Assembly (NCBI GenBank): GCA_955652075.1
Contig: CATPAS010000339.1
Coordinates: 1-10,201, forward strand
Length of the DNA stretch: 10,201 nt
Direction: 5' to 3'
Source of the DNA: an uncultured Gaiellaceae bacterium
Lineage (GTDB): Bacteria; Actinomycetota; Thermoleophilia; Gaiellales; Gaiellaceae
The notes beneath the pieces are model-generated. The model saw nothing but the letters and a program-made list of their open reading frames with translations, was not told the DNA's origin and did no database searches. Every line of letters begins with the position of its first letter. Position 1 is the stretch's first letter. This document shows, piece by piece, positions 5,862 to 10,201 of the stretch. The translations under genes were made by a program, and so were the position numbers.

Positions 5862-6404
5862 CTAAGTCCCGGTCGACGGATCGAACGTCGAGGTCAGGCG
5901 GGCATAAGAGCTGAAGTTCGTCGCGTCCCTCACCACCACGGTGACCGTCTTCAGCTGGCCGCCGTTGGTGGGCGTGTCGTAATACAAATACGTGTCGACG
6001 CGATACGACTGGTGGTCGGCTCCGGTCGTCGTGTAGCTGGGATCGCACGCGTTTGCCGGGACGTTGGCAGGGCAGGTCGACACCGTTGTGACGAGAGCCT
6101 TGGGCGGGGGCGGGCTCGCCATGTAGCTCTGGTACACGGTGTCGTTGGTGTACGAGGAGTCGCCCGTCGCGTTCGTCCACTCCGAGGTGATGAAGACGAT
6201 GTCGGAGTACTTGGCGCCGCGGTAGAGCTCCATCTGGGTGTTGGCCAGCGCGGCCGCGGTGGCGATCCGGCTCGCCCGGGCCAGGGCGAGGCTACTCGAC
6301 GAGAATGCCGAGACCAGAGCCAGGATGGCAACGTTGAGCATCACCATCGCCATCAGTAGCTCGAGCAGGCCGAAGCCGCTCTCGTCTTGCGCGCGCAGCT
6401 GCAC
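5862..6404 (-). CDS. PilV-type minor prepilin
   Basis: The 180-residue product has a prepilin N-terminus: a ten-residue leader ending in Gly, cleavage predicted at G10/F11, FGLLELLMAMVMLNVAILAL with the key Glu at mature +5 (E15), and a hydrophobic helix to about residue 34. The remaining part has ANTQMELYRGAKYSD (54-68), typical of PilV/PilW/GspI-like minor pilins, and two cysteines (C111 and C120) nine residues apart. Minor pilins prime assembly at the fibre tip. The start is GTG at 6404-6402: an in-frame TGA lies two codons upstream, so no longer form is possible. No Shine-Dalgarno is visible. The gene converges on the pilP-like gene with 10 bases between stops and diverges from pilC, an odd inversion inside an otherwise plus-strand pilus locus. 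The family is clear; the exact PilV identity is not. Confidence 0.85.
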   Translation of the reverse strand: MQLRAQDESGFGLLELLMAMVMLNVAILALVSAFSSSSLALARASRIATAAALANTQMELYRGAKYSDIVFITSEWTNATGDSSYTNDTVYQSYMASPPPPKALVTTVSTCPANVPANACDPSYTTTGADHQSYRVDTYLYYDTPTNGGQLKTVTVVVRDATNFSSYARLTSTFDPSTGT

Positions 6405-6411
6405 GTTTCAG

Positions 6412-6439
6412 CTATCGGCATCCCGCTTTAGAGCCTGAA
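6412..6439 (-). promoter_or_regulatory. Candidate sigma-28-type promoter of the minor prepilin gene
   Basis: On the minus strand GCCGATAG lies at 6419-6412, with TTCA 16 bases upstream (6439-6436) as a poor TAAA. Predicted transcription start is near 6405, immediately before the GTG at 6404, so the message would be essentially leaderless. That matches the absence of a ribosome binding site. Confidence 0.4.
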
Positions 6440-6454
6440 CCCCCCTGCCGATAG
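6427..6454 (+). promoter_or_regulatory. Candidate sigma-28-type promoter of pilC
   Basis: GCCGATAG at 6447-6454 is preceded after 16 bases by TTTA at 6427-6430 (consensus TAAA). The start would fall near 6461, just before the pilC Shine-Dalgarno AGAGGGA. Its -35 element lies in the spacer of the opposing promoter, so both could not be occupied at once. Confidence 0.4.
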
Positions 6455-6460
6455 CCCTTC

Positions 6461-6467
6461 AGAGGGA
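6461..6467 (+). promoter_or_regulatory. Shine-Dalgarno site deciding the pilC GTG start
   Basis: AGAGGGA sits 5 bases before the GTG at 6473, supporting this non-ATG start over any later codon. Confidence 0.6.
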
Positions 6468-6472
6468 CGACT

Positions 6473-7684
6473 GTGGCTGCTTTCTCCTACACCGCGATCA
6501 ACGCCTCCGGCCTTGAGCTGACCGGAGAGCTCCATGCGCCCGATCTAGCGGGGGCGCGGGAGCAGCTGCGTGTCCGCGGCCTTATGGCGAGCAACCTGGA
6601 CGAGCTCGCCGCGTCAGGCGACGACAGCGCGCGGAACGTCTTCAAGAAGGTCAAGCCGAAGACCCTGCAGATCTTCTCGCGGCAGTTCGCGACCATGATC
6701 GAGGCCGGCCTGAACGTCGTCGCCGCGCTCGTGATCCTCGAGCAGCAGACCGACGACAAGTATTTCGCCCTGGTGGTCAAGGAGCTGCGCGCCGACGTCG
6801 AAGGCGGCCTGCTCCTGTCCCAGGCGATGCACCGGCACCCGAAGATCTTCGATCGCCTGTTCGTCTCGATGGTCGAGGCCGGCGAGGCGGCGGGAATCCT
6901 GGACGAGGTGCTCGACCGCGTCGCCTATCAGATCGAGAAGTCGACCCAGATCAAGCGCCGAGTGAAGGGCGCGATGCTCTATCCGACGATGGTGCTGGTG
7001 TTCGCGACCCTCGTCCTCACCGGTCTGCTGATGTTCCTCGTTCCCGTGTTCGTGAAGATCTTCGGCCAGCTCGGCGGCCAGCTCCCGACGCTGACGCAGT
7101 ACGTCGTGAACGCGTCGAACATCCTCCGGACCAAGTACTACATCATCTTCCCCGTGGTCGGCGCGACGATCTTCGGCCTGAAGAAGTACAAGAAGACGGA
7201 GGCGGGCCGGCAGAAATGGGACCGCATCAAGCTCAGGATCCCGATGAAGATCGGCCAGGTCGTCCTGAAGGTCACCATGGCCCGCTTCTCGCGCACGCTC
7301 TCGACGCTCGTCTCTGCAGGCGTCGACATCATCCAGGCCCTCGAGATCACGGGTCAAACCGCCGGCAACTGGGTGATCGAAGAAGCGCTCGGCGACGTCC
7401 GCGCAAGGGTCTCCGCGGGTGTTCCGATCGCCCAGCCTCTCGTGGACAATCCGATCTTTCCCCCGATGGTCAGCCAGATGGTGAAGATCGGGGAGGAGAC
7501 CGGAGAGCTCGAGAAGATGCTCGGCAAGATCGCTGACTTCTACGAGGACGAGGTCGACGCTGCGATTCAGTCGCTGACGTCGATCGTCGAGCCGCTGATG
7601 ATGATCCTGGTCGGACTGATGGTCGGCGTCATCGTCATCGCGATGTACCTGCCGATGTTCAAGATGCTCTCGCTCGTCAAATAA
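6473..7684 (+). CDS. pilC: PilC, type IV pilus inner-membrane platform protein (GspF family)
   Basis: PilC is the polytopic platform that the motor ATPases act on during pilus extension and retraction. The 403-residue product begins with the family's AAFSYTAINASGLELTGEL segment, which fixes the GTG start. It contains two GspF (T2SSF) repeats at about 67-190 and 270-393, each with the hallmark FSRQFATMIEAGL (68-80) or FSRTLSTLVSAGV (272-284), and EAGEAAGILDEVLDRVA (135-151) or KIGEETGELEKMLGKIA (338-354). Membrane helices are predicted at about 171-193, 222-240 and 373-395. Length is normal. The gene is separated from pilT-MNOP by the inverted minor prepilin gene and ends in a large hairpin overlapping its stop codon. 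Confidence 0.97.
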   Translation: MAAFSYTAINASGLELTGELHAPDLAGAREQLRVRGLMASNLDELAASGDDSARNVFKKVKPKTLQIFSRQFATMIEAGLNVVAALVILEQQTDDKYFALVVKELRADVEGGLLLSQAMHRHPKIFDRLFVSMVEAGEAAGILDEVLDRVAYQIEKSTQIKRRVKGAMLYPTMVLVFATLVLTGLLMFLVPVFVKIFGQLGGQLPTLTQYVVNASNILRTKYYIIFPVVGATIFGLKKYKKTEAGRQKWDRIKLRIPMKIGQVVLKVTMARFSRTLSTLVSAGVDIIQALEITGQTAGNWVIEEALGDVRARVSAGVPIAQPLVDNPIFPPMVSQMVKIGEETGELEKMLGKIADFYEDEVDAAIQSLTSIVEPLMMILVGLMVGVIVIAMYLPMFKMLSLVK

Positions 7685-7733
7685 CGAGCGAAGTCAGGCT
7701 CCGCTGGCGCGGAGCCATGATGACTTCGCTCGT
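7684..7733. terminator. Long bipartite hairpin at the pilC stop, candidate bidirectional terminator
   Basis: A perfect 13-base outer stem (7684-7696 with 7721-7733) carries a perfect 8-base inner stem (7697-7704 with 7709-7716), a 4-base loop TGGC and a 4-base bulge ATGA on the right side. The left arm begins with the last base of the pilC TAA. The plus strand has no T-run after it; on the minus strand the stem is followed by TATTTG, so it suits the tRNA transcript slightly better. Placement between converging genes supports termination, with the missing strong U-tract a reservation. Confidence 0.55.
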
Positions 7734-7734
7734 A

Positions 7735-7783
7735 CCGGGTTCGATCCCGGCCGCAGCGGCCGACGCCGGCCGAGCCGGCATCG
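7735..7783. repeat. Three further short hairpins between pilC and tRNA-Met
   Basis: 7735-7739 pairs with 7746-7750 (CCGGG / CCCGG, 6-base loop TTCGAT). 7749-7753 pairs with 7757-7761 (GGCCG / CGGCC). 7761-7770 pairs with 7774-7783 (GCCGGC / GCCGGC around CGA, extended by CGA / TCG with one mismatch). The first and second share two bases and cannot coexist fully. With the hairpin at the pilC stop they make almost the whole convergent gap structured. Confidence 0.6.
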
Positions 7784-7798
7784 GCGGCGATTTGGAGG

Positions 7799-7872
7799 TA
7801 GCGGCGGCAGGACTCGAACCTGCGACACGCGGATTATGATTCCGCTGCTCTAACCAACTGAGCTACGCCGCC
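7799..7872 (-). tRNA. tRNA-Met (anticodon CAT), elongator type
   Basis: The 74-base gene folds as a full cloverleaf: acceptor GGCGGCG with CGCCGCT (first pair G-U), D-stem GCTC/GAGC, anticodon stem GCGGA/TCCGC around loop ATCATAA, variable loop GTGTC, T-stem GCAGG/CCTGC around TTCGAGT, discriminator A. The anticodon CAT is at 7838-7836. The closed first acceptor pair and the lack of three G-C pairs below the anticodon exclude the initiator. Elongator Met is preferred over Ile2 (lysidine-modified CAT) because of similarity to the bacterial metT pattern and because metT lies near rpmG in mycobacteria; the sequence alone does not settle this fully. CCA is not encoded (CCT follows). Confidence 0.9.
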
Positions 7873-7885
7873 CTGTGAGCTCCTT

Positions 7886-7891
7886 ATTTTA
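7886..7891 (-). promoter_or_regulatory. Candidate -10 element of tRNA-Met
   Basis: TAAAAT on the minus strand lies 14 bases before the mature tRNA 5' end in an otherwise GC-rich stretch. No convincing TTGACA-like -35 is seen 16-18 bases further upstream. Confidence 0.4.
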
Positions 7892-7949
7892 GCGGCCTGC
7901 GGCGGTAGCTCCTGCTCGCTACACTTAGCTACTCGCGCGGGCCCGGGTC

Positions 7950-7976
7950 TTGTCTCGGCGTGCGCTTTCCTCTAAT
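7950..7976 (+). promoter_or_regulatory. Possible housekeeping promoter before rpmG
   Basis: TTGTCT (7950-7955) and TCTAAT (7971-7976) resemble -35 and -10 elements, but the 15-base spacing is short and the -10 lacks the important A at its second position. The rpmG start is only 11 bases past the -10, so the message would have almost no leader. Transcription from further upstream in 7892-7949 is equally possible. Confidence 0.2.
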
Positions 7977-7987
7977 TCGAGACAGAA

Positions 7988-8149
7988 ATGGCCACTGGAG
8001 TACGAGACAAAATCACGCTCGCCTGTAACGAGTGCAAGCGGCGGAACTACATGAGCACGAAGTCGAAGCGGAACACGCCCGACCGGCTCGAGGTCCGCAA
8101 GTACTGCCGCTGGTGCGGCACCCATACCGCGCACCGGGAGACGCGCTAG
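7988..8149 (+). CDS. rpmG: 50S ribosomal protein L33
   Basis: L33 is a small zinc-ribbon protein near the E site of the large ribosomal subunit. The 53-residue product begins [13 protein letters not shown] and has both zinc-binding pairs, CNEC (C13, C16) and CRWC (C40, C43), so it is the zinc-containing (C+) paralogue. The [12 protein letters not shown] segment (29-40) is characteristic of L33. Length is exactly as expected. The stop codon is followed immediately by the secE ATG. No good ribosome binding site precedes it. Confidence 0.96.
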   Translation: MATGVRDKITLACNECKRRNYMSTKSKRNTPDRLEVRKYCRWCGTHTAHRETR

Positions 8150-8491
8150 ATGGCACGGCAGACGCGTGCTCAGCGCCGCGCCCGTCGGGAACAGATGACG
8201 CCCGGCGGGGAGGCCGCTCTCCCGGGCGGGCCGCCGCCCGCGCCTCCGCGACGGCCGACTGCGCGCGCTTCCGGACAGCCCGAGCCGGCGCGGGAGCCGA
8301 GGGTCGCACGCACCGGGGGGGTGCGAGGGTTTGTCGCCGAGTCCTGGGCCGAGCTGAAGAAGGTCGAGTGGCCGACCCAGAACCAGTTGATCCAGGGCGT
8401 GGTGGTCGTGCTCATCGCCTGCGTGATCGTCGGCATCTACCTCTACGCCGCAGACCTCGTTTTCAAGCGCCTGGTGAAGGTGCTCCTCTAA
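8150..8491 (+). CDS. secE: SecE, preprotein translocase subunit
   Basis: SecE clamps SecY in the membrane channel for protein export. The 113-residue product has the conserved amphipathic segment ESWAELKKVEWPT (64-76) followed by one membrane helix (about 81-103), the single-helix form of Gram-positive bacteria. Residues 1-55 are an Arg/Pro/Ala/Gly-rich, disordered-looking extension; such extensions are common in actinobacterial SecE. The ATG at 8150 follows the rpmG stop with no gap and has GGGAG 9 bases upstream. nusG starts 3 bases after its stop. Confidence 0.95.
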   Translation: MARQTRAQRRARREQMTPGGEAALPGGPPPAPPRRPTARASGQPEPAREPRVARTGGVRGFVAESWAELKKVEWPTQNQLIQGVVVVLIACVIVGIYLYAADLVFKRLVKVLL

Positions 8492-8494
8492 GCC

Positions 8495-9025
8495 ATGTTC
8501 AAGTGGTATGTCATCAACACGTACTCCGGGCACGAGAACAAGGTGAAGACCAATCTCGAGCACCGGATCATGTCCATGAACCAGGCGCCGAAGTTCCGCC
8601 GGGTCGTCGTCCCGACCGAGCAGGTGATCGAGACGAAGGAAGGCCAGAAGGTCCAGACGGAGAAGCGCGTCCTGCCCGGCTACGTCCTCGTGAACATGGA
8701 CATGACGGATGAGGCCTGGACGGTTGTGAAGAACACGCCGGGTGTCACGGGGTTCGTCGGCGCCGGCGCCAAGCCCGTCCCCCTGGCCCAGAACGAGGTC
8801 GACCGGATCCTCCACACCGGCCGGGGCGACGGAGAGCGTCCGCGCGCCCAGGTCGAGTTCTCGCTCGGCGAGTCGGTGAAGGTAACCTCCGGGCCGCTCT
8901 CCGACTTCGACGGCGAAGTCGTCGACGTCAACGCCGACCAGCAGAAGCTCAAGGTCCTCGTCGACATCTTCGAGCGCCAGGTTCCGGTGGAGCTGACCTT
9001 CGACCAGGTGAAGAAACTCGACTAA
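8495..9025 (+). CDS. nusG: Transcription termination/antitermination factor NusG
   Basis: NusG binds RNA polymerase and links it to Rho or the ribosome. The 176-residue product has the NGN domain (about 3-108) with [27 protein letters not shown] (60-68) and TPGVTGFVG (81-89), a linker (about 109-121) and a KOW domain (about 122-176) with [20 protein letters not shown] (122-141). The length is close to that of E. coli NusG, without the long acidic N-terminal extension found in many other actinobacteria. The stop overlaps the rplK start by one base (TAATG). Confidence 0.97.
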   Translation: MFKWYVINTYSGHENKVKTNLEHRIMSMNQAPKFRRVVVPTEQVIETKEGQKVQTEKRVLPGYVLVNMDMTDEAWTVVKNTPGVTGFVGAGAKPVPLAQNEVDRILHTGRGDGERPRAQVEFSLGESVKVTSGPLSDFDGEVVDVNADQQKLKVLVDIFERQVPVELTFDQVKKLD

Positions 9026-9453
9026 TGGCCAAGAAAGTCCTCACAGTCATCAAGCTGCAGATCCCGGGCGGGCAGGCGAACCCTGCGCCGCCGGTCGGTC
9101 CTGCGCTCGGCCAGCACGGCGTCAACATCATGGAGTTCTGCAAGGCCTTCAACGCCCAGACCCAGCAGGAGAACGGCCGCATCACGCCGGTTGAGATCAC
9201 GGTCTACGAGGACCGCTCGTTCGACTTCATCACGAAGACCCCACCGGCGGCCGTCCTGATCAAGGAGGCGGTGCGGGTCGAAAAGGGCTCGGGCGAGCCG
9301 AATCGCGAGAAGATCGGCCGGCTGACCCGCGATCAGGTCCGCCAGATCGCCGAGACGAAGATGCCCGACCTGAACGCGCGCGACGTCGATCAGGCGATGC
9401 GCATCATCGCGGGCACCGCACAGTCCATGGGCGTGGAAACGGACATCCTGTAA
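9025..9453 (+). CDS. rplK: 50S ribosomal protein L11
   Basis: L11 forms the GTPase-associated centre with 23S rRNA and L10/L12, and is the stringent-response and thiopeptide target. The 142-residue product has the N-terminal domain with [20 protein letters not shown] (10-29), the Pro-rich loop at thiostrepton/micrococcin contact positions, and the C-terminal rRNA-binding domain with [13 protein letters not shown] (70-82) and [22 protein letters not shown] (115-136). Length is standard. It overlaps nusG and rplA by one base each, so translational coupling is likely. Confidence 0.98.
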   Translation: MAKKVLTVIKLQIPGGQANPAPPVGPALGQHGVNIMEFCKAFNAQTQQENGRITPVEITVYEDRSFDFITKTPPAAVLIKEAVRVEKGSGEPNREKIGRLTRDQVRQIAETKMPDLNARDVDQAMRIIAGTAQSMGVETDIL

Positions 9454-10190
9454 TGGCGCACGGCAAGAACTACCGCAACGCGAAGTCGCTCTTCGACCGC
9501 GAGCAGGAGTACTCGCCCGTCGAGGCCGTCCGTCTGCTCAAGGAGATGCAGACGGCGAAGTTCGACGAGACCGTCGAGGTGCATTTCCGCCTCGGCCTGA
9601 ACGTCCGCCACGCCGACGAGCAGCTCCGAGGCACCCTCATGCTCCCGCACGGAACCGGCAAGGAAGCGACGGTGGCCGTGTTCGCCGAAGGCGATAAGGC
9701 CAAGGAAGCCCAGGAGGCCGGCGCCGATGTCATCGGCTCGGCGGATCTGGCCAAGCGGGTCGAGGAGGGCTTCACCGACTTCGACGTCGCGATCGCCACG
9801 CCGGACCAGATGGGGAACGTCGGCAAGCTCGGCCGCATCCTCGGCCCGCGCGGCCTGATGCCGAACCCGAAGACGGGGACGGTGACGATGGATGTGGCGA
9901 AGGCCGTCCGCGACGCCAAGGCCGGGAAGCTCGAGTACAGAACGGACCGCGGCGCTTGCGTCCACGTTGCGATCGGCAAGAAGAGCTTCGACCAGCGACA
10001 GCTCGTCGAGAACTACGCCGCACTGCTCGACGAGATCGTCAAGGCGAAGCCGGCGGCGGCGAAGGGCCGCTACATCCGGCAGATCACGCTCGCCACTACC
10101 ATGAGCCCAGGCATCCGGGTGGACACGCAGAAGACCCGGGGGATCGTCGAGGAGTTGGAGGAGTCACAGCAAGAGGCAGTTCCGGCTTAG
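9453..10190 (+). CDS. rplA: 50S ribosomal protein L1
   Basis: L1 builds the mobile L1 stalk that guides deacylated tRNA out of the E site and, in many bacteria, represses its own operon. The 245-residue product has the signature LGRILGPRGLMPNPKTGTVT (126-145), the two-domain arrangement (domain I about 1-70 and 160-235, domain II about 71-159) and the TMSPGIRVD end (216-224). It is complete, with TAG at 10188-10190. The final 10 residues are an acidic, Gln-rich tail. I saw no L1-binding mimic before rplK. Confidence 0.98.
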   Translation: MAHGKNYRNAKSLFDREQEYSPVEAVRLLKEMQTAKFDETVEVHFRLGLNVRHADEQLRGTLMLPHGTGKEATVAVFAEGDKAKEAQEAGADVIGSADLAKRVEEGFTDFDVAIATPDQMGNVGKLGRILGPRGLMPNPKTGTVTMDVAKAVRDAKAGKLEYRTDRGACVHVAIGKKSFDQRQLVENYAALLDEIVKAKPAAAKGRYIRQITLATTMSPGIRVDTQKTRGIVEELEESQQEAVPA

Positions 10191-10201
10191 TCAACAAAGC
10201 C

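Larger units (their letters stand above)
6411..6455. repeat. Perfect 10-base inverted repeat between the minor prepilin gene and pilC
   Basis: GCTATCGGCA at 6411-6420 and TGCCGATAGC at 6446-6455 are exact reverse complements separated by 25 bases. They fill most of the 68-base divergent gap. Each arm contains a sigma-28-like -10 octamer (GCCGATAG) pointing at one of the two genes, so the symmetry may reflect two back-to-back promoters, an operator, or both. Confidence 0.9.

Noticed and set aside
7734..7751. T-arm look-alike (GGGTTCGATCCC) on the plus strand, perhaps a remnant of a second tRNA
   Set aside because: The loop closes with 6 rather than 7 bases when all stem pairs form, and no D-arm, anticodon arm or acceptor is found upstream, where the pilC hairpin lies instead.
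7799..7872. tRNA-Ile2 (CAT read by lysidine modification) or initiator tRNA
   Set aside because: Initiator features are absent. Ile2 cannot be wholly excluded by eye, but arm sequences and position near rpmG favour elongator Met.
7925..8815. Minus-strand frame of 296 codons opposite rpmG-secE-nusG
   Set aside because: It is antisense to three universally conserved genes and has a His/Asp/Leu/Arg-rich shadow composition.
1..10201. CRISPR array, insertion sequence, prophage or defence system
   Set aside because: No regular spacer-repeat pattern, transposase, integrase or terminal inverted repeats with target duplications were seen; all sizeable genes are pilus or translation/secretion functions.

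Overview
The window looks like chromosomal DNA of a high-GC bacterium, most likely a deep-branching actinobacterium (Thermoleophilia-like). This placement is inferred from three things: the strong G/C bias at third codon positions, the order elongator tRNA-Met / rpmG / secE / nusG / rplK / rplA (in mycobacteria metT and rpmG also lie close upstream of secE-nusG), and a SecE with a long Arg/Pro/Ala-rich N-terminal extension. No marker gene fixes the taxon.

Bases 1-7684 are a type IV pilus (T4P) locus. From the left: a prepilin running off the left edge on the minus strand; a 166-base divergent intergenic region; then a compact plus-strand run pilT - pilM - pilN - pilO - pilP-like in which genes overlap or abut within 4 bases. 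A second prepilin-like (PilV-type) gene follows on the minus strand, convergent with the pilP-like gene, and then a 68-base divergent gap and pilC on the plus strand. Together these encode a fibre subunit, the retraction ATPase, the cytoplasmic actin-like PilM, the single-pass alignment proteins PilN/PilO/PilP-like, a minor pilin and the polytopic platform protein. PilB (extension ATPase) and PilD (prepilin peptidase) are not in the window.

Bases 7685-7987 hold a cluster of hairpins, a minus-strand tRNA-Met(CAT), and the upstream region of rpmG. Bases 7988-10190 are a housekeeping plus-strand operon: rpmG (53 aa), secE, nusG, rplK, rplA, all nearly touching. The last 11 bases hold nothing recognisable.

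Two points go beyond routine annotation. (1) Both divergent intergenic regions of the pilus locus contain GCCGAT-type elements in inverted orientation, placed like the -10 element of FliA/WhiG/SigD (sigma-28 family) promoters, with TAAA-like -35 elements of varying quality; this suggests common sigma-28-type control of the pilus genes. (2) PilM carries an extra N-terminal region of about 315 residues with five copies of a ten-residue motif WKKE(L/V)SFxRK on long acidic Pro/Glu/Val/Ala linkers, which is not part of ordinary PilM and looks like a multivalent docking tail.
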